This document shows, in pieces, positions 1 through 5,835 of a stretch of 7,251 bases of DNA. The position numbers and the translations under genes are program-made. The stretch is from Campylobacterales bacterium (lineage in GTDB: Bacteria; Campylobacterota; Campylobacteria; Campylobacterales; Sulfurovaceae): positions 1-7,251 of the forward strand of contig JACXUN010000078.1 in NCBI GenBank assembly GCA_014763905.1. Reading direction: 5' to 3'. Below the pieces are notes generated by a model that saw only the letters and a program-made list of their open reading frames with translations, ran no database searches and was not told the origin of the DNA. How positions within the stretch are numbered: position 1 is the stretch's first letter; every line of letters starts with the position of its first letter.

Positions 1-76
1 ATTCTTGAATTAGCTACGGCTAGTCCTACGAATTTTGATTTTTCAAATCTTACCTATTTTTAGGCTTCTGTGACTA

Positions 77-99
77 TGATATCCCGTCGAACTCAGGTT
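77..99 (-). repeat. 23-bp dispersed repeat, copy A (inverted relative to copy B)
   Basis: Read on the minus strand this begins AACCTGAGTTCGACGG and continues GATATCA. It is a perfect 23-base reverse complement of 1141-1163; the match stops at exactly 23 bases on both sides. Together with copy B it brackets mqnD as an inverted pair 1087 bp from end to end. The repeat is more GC-rich than the surrounding intergenic DNA. The flanks at 68-76 and 1164-1172 show no target-site duplication. Its function is unknown to me; a protein-binding site, a short mobile-element end or a REP-like repeat are all possible. Confidence 0.85.
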
Positions 100-131
100 G
101 GTAGCTATGGAAAAATTAGATAAAATACACA

Positions 132-198
132 TAAGTACCTGACCATAATAAATGACATATTTTAATGAAATGAGTCATTTATTATGGTCAGGTACTTA
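132..198. repeat. Perfect 25-bp inverted repeat with 17-nt loop before mqnD
   Basis: The left arm 132-156 starts TAAGTACCTGACCATAAT and the right arm 174-198 is its exact reverse complement; the loop 157-173 is AT-rich. There is no mismatch in 25 pairs, and pairing ends abruptly at both outer edges (A131 against A199). The right arm ends 21 bases before the mqnD start codon, so a transcript entering from upstream would carry a very stable hairpin in the mqnD leader. No long T-tract follows, so it is not a classic terminator. The size (67 bp) and CCTGACC-bearing arms suggest a MITE- or REP-type palindrome mobilised by a Y1 (IS200-like/REP-associated) transposase, but that is inference and no transposase is present here. 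Confidence 0.85.
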
Positions 199-219
199 AA
201 TAAATAGAATAGGTTTCTC

Positions 220-1083
220 ATGAAAAAAATAGAACTGGCTCACTCCCCTGATGCAGATGATATCTTTATGTATTATGCGATTAAATTTGGATGGGTTGAT
301 ACGATAGATTACGAGTTTAACAATATAGGGCTGGATATCGAGACCCTCAATGTCGAAGCGATCAAAGGTACCTACGATGTGAGTGCCATTAGCTTTGGAA
401 TGTATCCGCTGATCAAAAATGAGTACGCACTCTTACGCACTGCGGTTAGTTTCGGTAACGGCTATGGACCTAAATTGATCAAACGCAAAGATAAAACACT
501 CAAACGTAATTTCAAAGTGGCTCTCTCCGGAAAGTATACCACCAATGCCCTACTCTTTAGAATCTACTATCCCGATGCTAGAGCGGTCTATATGGATTTT
601 ATGGAGATTGAAGCGGCAGTCGTCAACGGTGAGGTGGATGCTGGGGTATTGATTCACGAATCGATTTTAGATTTTGATGAGTGTTTAGAGGTCGAGAAAG
701 AGATTTGGGATATCTGGGTGGAGTTAGCCGGTGAGGGCTTGCCGTTGCCGCTTGGGGGTATGGCGATTCGCCGTTCACTGCCGCTTAATCGATCCATAGA
801 GATTGAAAATATTCTGATCGAAGGGGTCAAGGTAGCCAATGCCCGAAAAGAGGAGCTGTGTGCCAAATTAGAAGCCGATGCACTGGTGCGTATCTCCGAT
901 AAGATGTTAGAACAGTATCTCGACATGTATGCTTCCGATGAGTCGGCAGAACTTTCGCCTTTACAGCTGCAAGCATTAGATAAACTGTATGAGATTGGTT
1001 ATCAAAAGGGGGTATTTAGTGAACCGATTAGGACGGAAGATTATTTGATACCTCGGGAATATGGGTCGTTAAGAAATAGCTAA
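220..1083 (+). CDS. mqnD: 1,4-dihydroxy-6-naphthoate synthase (menaquinone, futalosine pathway)
   Basis: This 287-residue protein belongs to the MqnA/MqnD family, which has a periplasmic-binding-protein-like fold but acts as a cytoplasmic enzyme. MqnD converts cyclic dehypoxanthinyl futalosine to 1,4-dihydroxy-6-naphthoate in the futalosine route to menaquinone, the route used by Campylobacterota. Visible signatures are the N-terminal AHSPDADDIFMY (residues 7-18), the YGPKL segment (82-86), and GVLIHES (142-148), whose His146 lines up with the catalytic histidine proposed for Thermus MqnD. The length is normal. The ATG at 220 follows a modest AGG at 211-213. The gene is monocistronic or followed only by the small ORF at 1099, and it converges on the sox operon. 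Other mqn genes are not in the window. An MqnA assignment is the main alternative, but the histidine motif favours MqnD. Confidence 0.85.
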   Translation: MKKIELAHSPDADDIFMYYAIKFGWVDTIDYEFNNIGLDIETLNVEAIKGTYDVSAISFGMYPLIKNEYALLRTAVSFGNGYGPKLIKRKDKTLKRNFKVALSGKYTTNALLFRIYYPDARAVYMDFMEIEAAVVNGEVDAGVLIHESILDFDECLEVEKEIWDIWVELAGEGLPLPLGGMAIRRSLPLNRSIEIENILIEGVKVANARKEELCAKLEADALVRISDKMLEQYLDMYASDESAELSPLQLQALDKLYEIGYQKGVFSEPIRTEDYLIPREYGSLRNS

Positions 1084-1096
1084 GCAAAGCTTGCTT
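1082..1096 (+). other. Small hairpin directly after mqnD
   Basis: AAGCAA (1082-1087) and TTGCTT (1091-1096) are perfectly complementary around the loop AGC, and the hairpin overlaps the mqnD stop codon. There is no T-run after it, so it is at best a weak or attenuated end for the mqnD transcript, or an mRNA-stabilising structure. It also occupies the place where a ribosome binding site for the ORF at 1099 would be expected. Confidence 0.4.
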
Positions 1097-1098
1097 GT

Positions 1099-1263
1099 AT
1101 GGACTTTGTGGTTCTTTTCATAACCATATCATTGATTATAAACCTGAGTTCGACGGGATATCAATATCATTTTATAGCTCAGAGTGAATATTATGCGTTT
1201 ATTATTGCGGCTATGTTGGATGGTTTGGTTTTGATGACGTTAATTAGAAGATTATATAAATAA
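1099..1263 (+). CDS. Possible 54-residue two-helix membrane peptide (unrecognised)
   Basis: An ATG-initiated frame of 54 codons begins 15 bases after the mqnD stop and lies in the same frame as mqnD, so 59 codons after that stop are open. The translation has a hydrophobic stretch at residues 3-16, a polar loop, a second hydrophobic stretch at about 32-49 and a basic end (RRLYK), which would fit a small inner-membrane protein with two helices. The 23-bp repeat copy B lies inside the frame and encodes residues 15-22 (NLSSTGYQ). Against it: no Shine-Dalgarno sequence precedes the ATG, a small hairpin sits there instead, and a coding region running through a dispersed repeat is suspicious. I do not recognise the family. 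It may be chance or a remnant of a larger gene. Confidence 0.3.
   Translation: MDFVVLFITISLIINLSSTGYQYHFIAQSEYYAFIIAAMLDGLVLMTLIRRLYK
1141..1163 (+). repeat. 23-bp dispersed repeat, copy B
   Basis: This copy reads AACCTGAGTTCGACGG followed by GATATCA on the plus strand. It is identical over 23 bases to the minus-strand reading of 77-99, and its first 11 bases equal the last 11 bases of the window (7241-7251). It lies 57 bases after the mqnD stop, inside the doubtful small ORF, in the space between the convergent mqnD and sox transcription units. Confidence 0.85.
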
Positions 1264-1278
1264 TTTAGTGAGTAAATA

Positions 1279-1295
1279 GGGACTTTAAAAGCCCC
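1279..1295 (-). terminator. Rho-independent terminator of the sox operon
   Basis: In the minus-strand transcript this reads GGGGCUUUUAAAGUCCC and folds into a seven-pair stem with a UUA loop, including one G-U wobble, followed by UAUUUA. It begins 9 bases after the soxZ stop codon. On the plus strand the wobble becomes an A-C mismatch, so the structure works better for the sox transcript than for mqnD. The trailing U-tract is short, so termination may be partial. Confidence 0.6.
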
Positions 1296-1304
1296 AAAAG
1301 AAGA

Positions 1305-1604
1305 TTACTTGACTTTCTTAGAGTCAGATTCTGTCCCACCTTTGAGATCAGTATAAGTAATGGTAAGCTCATCACCTTTTGCTGCCGGGAACGAGAACTT
1401 AAAGAGTGGATTTTTAGATAAGAATTGGCTTGAAGAGATTTCGTATACCACTTTATCTCCTACTTTACCGGTCAAATATGTGATAAAGTTTGCCTCTGCA
1501 CCTTTTTTAGCTGCTTGATCATACGTAAGCATATCATGCTTAATCATGATTTTTGCTTTTGCTACATCGCCTTCCAAATTTACTTTAATTTTGATATTAC
1601 CCAT
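1305..1604 (-). CDS. soxZ: Thiosulfate-oxidising carrier complex protein SoxZ
   Basis: This 99-residue protein is the partner of SoxY in the periplasmic SoxYZ sulfur-carrier heterodimer. It is an all-beta, immunoglobulin-like protein with no cysteine and no signal peptide; in this family it is exported together with SoxY through the Tat signal of SoxY. The sequence starts MGNIKIKVNLEGDVAKAKIM and keeps the usual SoxZ features: an alternating beta pattern, a central FITYLTGKVGDKVVYEI stretch (residues 40-56) and the FSFPAAKGDELTITYTD region (70-86) near the C-terminus. The length is typical. The start is supported by an AAAGGAA site at 1611-1617. It lies 50 bases downstream of soxY, is the last gene of the operon and is followed at once by a terminator hairpin. 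Confidence 0.93.
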   Translation of the reverse strand: MGNIKIKVNLEGDVAKAKIMIKHDMLTYDQAAKKGAEANFITYLTGKVGDKVVYEISSSQFLSKNPLFKFSFPAAKGDELTITYTDLKGGTESDSKKVK

Positions 1605-1654
1605 TATTGATTCCTTTTTCGTTTTCTTTGTTGTGATTTTCAGAGTGTGAGGGA

Positions 1655-2104
1655 TTAACCTTCACATCCACCCAGTGCTACTTCAAGTTCATTGGTTGCA
1701 GAGTGTAACTTACCGTCTGTATCCTCAACAACAACGGTTAATTTACCGCTTCCCTTCATCTTGATTTTGATACTGTAATCAACAACACCGCCTTCTGGAA
1801 CTGTCCATGTACATACTGCACTCTCTGGGTTTACATCTTGAAAAAGTGAAACAGTTTTAGCTTTAATGTCTGTTCTAATTGTTACCGGAATCGCTCCACC
1901 GTTACTGGCCACTTTTGGCGTTTTAAGCGTAATTGCCGAGTTAGCAGTCGGTTTTGCATCACCGTAAAGAGCCTTGATTGCATCATCAACAGTCGTTGCT
2001 TTCCATGCATCCGGTTTCTCTTTTCTAAAGTCAACTGCTTGTAGAGCTGCCGGTGCAAGTGCTGCCGCAGCAAGACCTAAACCTAAAAATTTTCTTCTAT
2101 CCAT
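1655..2104 (-). CDS. soxY: Thiosulfate-oxidising carrier protein SoxY, Tat-exported
   Basis: SoxY (149 residues) is the subunit whose cysteine near the C-terminus covalently carries thiosulfate, sulfane and sulfonate intermediates while SoxXA, SoxB and SoxCD act on them in the periplasm. The N-terminus MDRRKFLGLG followed by an alanine-rich hydrophobic stretch ending in ALQA is a Tat signal, with cleavage expected near residue 23. I place the start at 2104 although the frame is open to an ATG at 2179: the twin-arginine signal begins here and AAAGGA at 2111-2116 is ideally spaced. The protein ends GGCEG, with carrier cysteine Cys147; the common family ending is GGCGG, so Glu148 replaces a glycine. 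It is separated from soxD by 175 bases that may hold its own promoter. A second SoxYZ pair is expected next to soxXAB elsewhere. Confidence 0.93.
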   Translation of the reverse strand: MDRRKFLGLGLAAAALAPAALQAVDFRKEKPDAWKATTVDDAIKALYGDAKPTANSAITLKTPKVASNGGAIPVTIRTDIKAKTVSLFQDVNPESAVCTWTVPEGGVVDYSIKIKMKGSGKLTVVVEDTDGKLHSATNELEVALGGCEG

Positions 2105-2110
2105 CGTCGT

Positions 2111-2116
2111 TCCTTT
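2111..2116 (-). promoter_or_regulatory. Shine-Dalgarno site fixing the soxY start
   Basis: The minus strand carries AAAGGA six bases before the ATG at 2104. No comparable site precedes the longer in-frame ATG at 2179, and the twin-arginine signal would then sit behind 25 extra residues. The shorter start is therefore preferred. Confidence 0.75.
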
Positions 2117-2187
2117 CTTGTGTTTGATGATTGGTGACACCATTCTATTGAGAAATTGTGTCCTATTTGTTGATTTCAATATAAGTT

Positions 2188-2217
2188 TTTATAATTAAAA
2201 AACTTTATATTAATCAA
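2188..2217 (-). promoter_or_regulatory. Candidate sigma-70-type promoter for soxYZ
   Basis: On the minus strand TTGATT (2212-2217) and TATAAA (2188-2193) are separated by 18 bases, giving a leader of roughly 75 bases before soxY. The region also contains an 8-bp inverted repeat, AAGTTTTT (2183-2190) with AAAAACTT (2198-2205), overlapping the -10 box and spacer. The whole 175-base soxD-soxY gap is extremely AT-rich, so chance matches are likely. A second, weak 6-bp palindrome (2256-2270) lies just after soxD. Confidence 0.35.
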
Positions 2218-2279
2218 TCCACAAGAAGTATAAATACTAATTGTGAATTATTCGTGGAAATTTTATTTCCATAATCTTT

Positions 2280-3491
2280 TTATTTGCTACTTTCGATCAT
2301 ATAGTCTACAGCTGCTTTGAACTCATCGTCGCTAACGGTTGTACCGCCTTTTGGAGGCATTGCATTTACACCGCTGATTCCGTTTGCATAAACTTTATCG
2401 ATACCTTTATCTAGTACTTTAGCCCAAGCCTCTTTATTTCCTAAGTTTGGAGCTCCCATCGCATCGGTAGCGTGACATACGGCACAGCTTGCTTCATAAA
2501 GCTTTTTACCAGGATGTACCGGACCTGCTTCTTCCGTGTTTTCAGCCGGAAGCATTCGCTCTGTTGACATTGGTGGCTCAAAATCATCGATGATATTCAT
2601 CGGACGTACGATATTTGGTTTCTCTCCGTTGAGACAATTGCTCATACATCGTGTACCGTTACCATAGTTGTTTGGATCAGCATAGAACGCTTTGGCATCT
2701 GCCGGACCGGTAGGACCATCAATATTTGGGATAAATCCATTTTGGTTAGGCATTTTGATTTTGAGGAACTTCTCTCGGTTCAATACATACTCATCATCCA
2801 GTGACTCACCATCAATTTCAATTTCGTTAATTGAGAGTAAGTAAGCTACCAATGCATAAGTCTCATTATCACTTAAACTCTTAGGATGTGGGAATGGCAT
2901 ACCTGATTGTATATACCAGAATAAAGTACTCGCATACGGCCAGTAGGTACCGATAACTCTTTTTGGTCCATCGGCATCCGGTGTGGTTCTTTGATGCGTT
3001 AAGCTATCAATACTTGCTTCACCCACTGAAAGTGTTGGATAGGTACTTCGTGATCCTTTTCCACCTGAACCGAAGTCTCCGTGACACATGGCACACTTCT
3101 CTTCATAGAGTTCATCGCCCTCTTCAACACTTCCTTCACCTTCCGGAAGACCGGTTCCATCCGGCATTACATCGATATCCCAAGCAGCGATTTCTGTGGC
3201 AGTTGGAGCTCGTCCGAATGTAAAATCTTTCTTCTCTTGCTCATTGACCGCATAAGAGGTGTACATACCGTTTACCGTTTGATAAACCGCTCCACCGTCG
3301 ATACCTTTTTCACCCGCTGCCGGAGCAACCGGAGCTGCAACTGTTTCAGCAGGCTTAGCTTCAGCTTTTGCCGGTTCTGCAGTAGCTTTCTGCTCTACGT
3401 CATTGGATCCGTTACACGATGTACTCATCAGCACAACAGAAGCAACAACGGCACTTGAAATGAATTTTTTATACTTTTCGAATGTGTACAT
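2280..3491 (-). CDS. soxD: Sulfane dehydrogenase dihaem cytochrome c subunit SoxD
   Basis: SoxD (403 residues) is the electron-accepting cytochrome subunit of the SoxCD sulfane dehydrogenase and passes electrons from the molybdenum subunit towards the c-type cytochrome pool. There are two haem-binding motifs, CAMCH (133-137) and CAVCH (336-340), each followed by a likely axial methionine (Met198 in GMPFPHP, Met378 in NAMPPKG). The N-terminus is a signal peptide with a cysteine at 26 (MSTSC), which could be a lipidation site although position -3 is not typical. An Ala/Pro/Lys/Glu-rich linker (about 34-60) precedes the first domain. Between the haem domains lies a CxxxC pair (Cys282, Cys286), perhaps a disulfide. 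The start at 3491 is supported by AAAGGAG at 3501-3507 and overlaps the end of soxC by 23 bases, implying coupled expression. Confidence 0.9.
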   Translation of the reverse strand: MYTFEKYKKFISSAVVASVVLMSTSCNGSNDVEQKATAEPAKAEAKPAETVAAPVAPAAGEKGIDGGAVYQTVNGMYTSYAVNEQEKKDFTFGRAPTATEIAAWDIDVMPDGTGLPEGEGSVEEGDELYEEKCAMCHGDFGSGGKGSRSTYPTLSVGEASIDSLTHQRTTPDADGPKRVIGTYWPYASTLFWYIQSGMPFPHPKSLSDNETYALVAYLLSINEIEIDGESLDDEYVLNREKFLKIKMPNQNGFIPNIDGPTGPADAKAFYADPNNYGNGTRCMSNCLNGEKPNIVRPMNIIDDFEPPMSTERMLPAENTEEAGPVHPGKKLYEASCAVCHATDAMGAPNLGNKEAWAKVLDKGIDKVYANGISGVNAMPPKGGTTVSDDEFKAAVDYMIESSK

Positions 3492-4809
3492 TATTTACCA
3501 CTCCTTTATCTGTTACTTCCCATGTACAAATAGAATTTCGGTGATATACCGCTTCTACACCAACTACGGCTGTCTCTTGGTCAATCGTAGGCTGAACATG
3601 TCCGCTGTCATCAACCGCACGGCTAGCAAGTAATAACGGCTTACCTTCATATCGGTACATATAACTAAATCGTGTCCACGCTTTTGGAAGCACCAGACCT
3701 TTTAGACTCGCTTCTACCCAATTGTCTCCACCGTCAAATGTGATATCTACATTGGTAATAGTTCCTTGTCCTGACCATGCCAATCCTTGAATCTCTACAA
3801 GATCACCTTTTTTCAGATCAGTCCATGGCTTTTCAGGACAAGGTGAGGTGATGATTGAGTTTACCTCAACAGCGTAAAAATGTTGGATCGCTTTTCCGCT
3901 TGGAGTCAATACGGTATATTTCGCCGTTTCCTCTTTTGCATAGAATGGCTCAGAGGCAAACTCAAGTCGCTTAACCCATTTGACGTTAAGGTTACCTTCC
4001 CAACCTGGAACGAGAAGTCTTACCGGATATCCCTGCTCAGGTCGAAGTGCCTCTCCGTTTTGAGCCCAAACGAGCATCGCATCGTCGAGAACTTTTTCAA
4101 CCGGAACGGTTCTACCCATCTCTGAGTTGTCACACCCTTCAGCCAACATCCATCGTGCATCCGGTTTGAGACCTAGATCAGCAATAAGATCTTTGATCAG
4201 TACACCGGTCCACTCTGCTTGGGACATCATCCCTTTTGCAAACTGGACAGAGTTGAACTGCGGTCCTCTCCACTCTGGTCCACCATTCGCCGGACACTCA
4301 ATAAAGTGAATACGCGTGACGCTAGGATATCGCTTCAGTTCATTCAGTGTAAGCACTAGAGGTTTTTCAAGCAATCCGTGAATCATCAATCGGTATCCCT
4401 TAGGATCAACATGAGCAACCCCACCGTGTACACGGTTAAAGAAGAGACCATTAGGCGTAATGATTCCCTCTTGCTCATGAATAGGACACATAGAGATAGA
4501 AGCATACTCATCTCCAGAAGCAAGAAGAGCGGTTGTTCTTCTAATGTTATTATGCTCATACGGTGAAGGTACACCATATTTGTTTTTACTTACCGGATCA
4601 CCCAGTTTAACACCCCAAGGTGCCTCTTCTACAATCGCCGGATCATCCTCAGCACGTAATTTCACAGGGGCTAAAACACTGGTGGCAGCAACGGCACTCG
4701 CCGAATAGACAGCAGCTTTTTTAAAAAAATCTCTTCGGCTAGACTGCTCTACACTCATCTTCTCTGAAGCAGTGTCTAACACTTGTGAAGTCTCAGTCAT
4801 TTTGTTCAT
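3469..4809 (-). CDS. soxC: Sulfane dehydrogenase molybdenum subunit SoxC, Tat-exported
   Basis: SoxC (446 residues) is a molybdopterin enzyme of the sulfite oxidase family. With SoxD it removes electrons from the sulfane sulfur bound to SoxY, which allows complete oxidation of thiosulfate to sulfate. The N-terminus carries SRRDFFKKAA (24-33) and a hydrophobic stretch ending near KLRA (50-53), a Tat signal as expected for an exported cofactor-loaded enzyme. The molybdopterin domain spans roughly 90-290 and includes FIECPANGGPEW (169-180); Cys172 is the presumed molybdenum ligand. The C-terminal part (about 300-440) fits the Mo-co oxidoreductase dimerisation domain, with TFDGGDNWVEA at 357-367. 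The start at 4809 has AAAGGAG at 4815-4821; Met4 is a less well placed alternative. It is the first gene of the operon and has a strong promoter candidate at 4873-4902. Full length, no sign of damage. Confidence 0.93.
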   Translation of the reverse strand: MNKMTETSQVLDTASEKMSVEQSSRRDFFKKAAVYSASAVAATSVLAPVKLRAEDDPAIVEEAPWGVKLGDPVSKNKYGVPSPYEHNNIRRTTALLASGDEYASISMCPIHEQEGIITPNGLFFNRVHGGVAHVDPKGYRLMIHGLLEKPLVLTLNELKRYPSVTRIHFIECPANGGPEWRGPQFNSVQFAKGMMSQAEWTGVLIKDLIADLGLKPDARWMLAEGCDNSEMGRTVPVEKVLDDAMLVWAQNGEALRPEQGYPVRLLVPGWEGNLNVKWVKRLEFASEPFYAKEETAKYTVLTPSGKAIQHFYAVEVNSIITSPCPEKPWTDLKKGDLVEIQGLAWSGQGTITNVDITFDGGDNWVEASLKGLVLPKAWTRFSYMYRYEGKPLLLASRAVDDSGHVQPTIDQETAVVGVEAVYHRNSICTWEVTDKGVVNNVHIRKV

Positions 4810-4870
4810 TTGTTCTCCTTTAAGATTTTGGCATCATTTCGTCATTCAGTCGAATACCATCGGAACACCA

Positions 4871-4890
4871 AGATTATAATGAAATAATCT
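4871..4890. promoter_or_regulatory. Palindrome overlapping the soxC -10 box (possible operator)
   Basis: AGATTAT (4871-4877) and ATAATCT (4884-4890) form a perfect 7-bp inverted repeat with a 6-base spacer. It covers the -10 hexamer of the predicted soxC promoter, a position where a dimeric repressor would block RNA polymerase. The AT-rich context makes chance occurrence possible, and no regulator gene is present in the window to pair it with. Confidence 0.35.
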
Positions 4891-4902
4891 TTCAAAAGTC
4901 AA
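4873..4902 (-). promoter_or_regulatory. Sigma-70-type promoter for soxCD(YZ)
   Basis: On the minus strand TTGACT (4897-4902) and a perfect TATAAT (4873-4878) are separated by 18 bases. Transcription would start near 4866, leaving a leader of about 55 bases with the Shine-Dalgarno AAAGGAG before soxC. This is the best promoter match I found in the window. Nothing else recognisable lies in the remaining AT-rich DNA between here and the terminator at 5013. Confidence 0.7.
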
Positions 4903-5012
4903 TAAATTGTATTGATCGCTTTGATAATAATTAAAGAGTGCATTCAATTATATTGATTATTCTATTGTGGGATTTTATAAAATTGATAAAATATCATTAT
5001 ATAAATAGAGAA

Positions 5013-5054
5013 AAAATGATAAAATCGCTCCGAATGAGCGTTTTTTATCATTTT
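5013..5054. terminator. Long bidirectional rho-independent terminator
   Basis: A GC-rich stem CGCTC (5026-5030) with GAGCG (5036-5040) around the loop CGAAT is extended by a second perfectly complementary 12-base A/T-rich pair (5013-5024 with 5043-5054), separated only by a small internal bulge. A T-run follows the core on the plus strand and T-rich sequence follows it on the minus strand. It most likely ends the minus-strand transcript of the PAS gene and insulates the soxC promoter. The 141 bases between it and the PAS stop codon contain nothing I can name apart from a weak 6-bp inverted repeat (5101-5106 with 5116-5121). Confidence 0.75.
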
Positions 5055-5195
5055 AAATGATTATGACTAAATATTAACATAAATTTATTTTAGTAAACTA
5101 TTGTGTATAAACGAAACACAAAAAGCCTTCCAGAGCAGAAAAATATTTTTTGATATCGTCTCTGCGTTCTTTTATGTTTAGAGTATGGCGTTATG

Positions 5196-5720
5196 CTATT
5201 TTTTGCCGATTGAGTGTCTGACAAATTCACATAGACATTTAAATCCCCTATTTTTAGTGAGATTATAGAGATATTCACTATAGGTCATTTTCTTCTCATC
5301 CAGAAAAGAGTGAAGGTACGTTAACGCACTCTCCATTCCATGTTCCTTTTCGATCTCATGCATCATCTCATAGAGCGGTTCAATCTCTTCAATCACCTTT
5401 TCAGGTGCCTGTTTTCCTTCTGCCACATACGAAAGGATATTCCCTTCTATATCTTTTTGTGGTTTCCACTCTACCATACTCCAATAGTACTTATTGTCAT
5501 TGGTTTTGTTTTTCATAATGGCTTGAATCGGCAAGCCTTTTGAGATGGTTTTCCAGATGATGTCATAAATGGTTTGCGACATATCCGGATGTCGTATCAC
5601 ACTCTTGGATTTATTGATAATAGAGGCTCCCTTAAATCCATTGACGTTCATAAAGGTCGAATTACAGTAGATAATATTTCCCTGTTTATCGGTTCGACTA
5701 ATGACAACTGATAGGCACAT
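5196..5720 (-). CDS. Single-domain PAS sensor protein, 5' end doubtful
   Basis: The protein (174 residues as called) consists of one PAS domain (about 6-103) with the Aer-like signatures RTDKQGNIIYCN (9-20) and VIRHPDM (41-47) and the KYYW strand (77-80), then a helical tail of about 70 residues. No kinase, methyl-accepting, GGDEF or DNA-binding domain is attached, so it probably senses redox or a ligand and signals through another protein. The start is uncertain. The ATG at 5720 has no ribosome binding site and an in-frame TGA lies two codons upstream, while an ATG at 5755 in another frame gives MSANNIVNYEIKCAYQ, which resembles the usual N-terminus of such proteins. A frameshift near 5700-5715 would join the two. 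The gene may be slightly truncated, frameshifted, or affected by a sequencing error. Confidence 0.7.
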   Translation of the reverse strand: MCLSVVISRTDKQGNIIYCNSTFMNVNGFKGASIINKSKSVIRHPDMSQTIYDIIWKTISKGLPIQAIMKNKTNDNKYYWSMVEWKPQKDIEGNILSYVAEGKQAPEKVIEEIEPLYEMMHEIEKEHGMESALTYLHSFLDEKKMTYSEYLYNLTKNRGFKCLCEFVRHSIGKK

Positions 5721-5835
5721 TTTATTTCATAGTTTACAATATTGTTAGCACTCATAATATACTCACTTAACTATTTAATTTTATTTAAAAATATTTTACA
5801 TTATTAATTATTATTAAAAAAATAACATCAGAACA

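Noticed and set aside
1..63. A 20-codon open frame from the window edge ending in TAG, possibly the end of an upstream gene
   Set aside because: Too short to separate from chance, and no recognisable motif.
75..80. TATGAT as a -10 box for mqnD overlapping repeat copy A
   Set aside because: No acceptable -35 at the right distance and a 25-bp hairpin would follow; not convincing.
43..132. A 29-codon minus-strand ORF containing repeat copy A
   Set aside because: Very short, no ribosome site and starting inside the palindrome; noted only because the repeat is open in the same frame as in copy B.
2105..2179. Extension of soxY to an upstream ATG
   Set aside because: It would bury the Tat signal behind 25 residues and lacks a Shine-Dalgarno site, whereas the ATG at 2104 has one.
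2963..3458. Two plus-strand frames opposite soxD
   Set aside because: They overlap a dihaem cytochrome with both haem motifs intact; their translations look like reverse-strand noise.
5090..5278. A 62-codon minus-strand frame overlapping the end of the PAS gene
   Set aside because: It overlaps the PAS coding frame, has no ribosome site and ends in AT-rich intergenic DNA.
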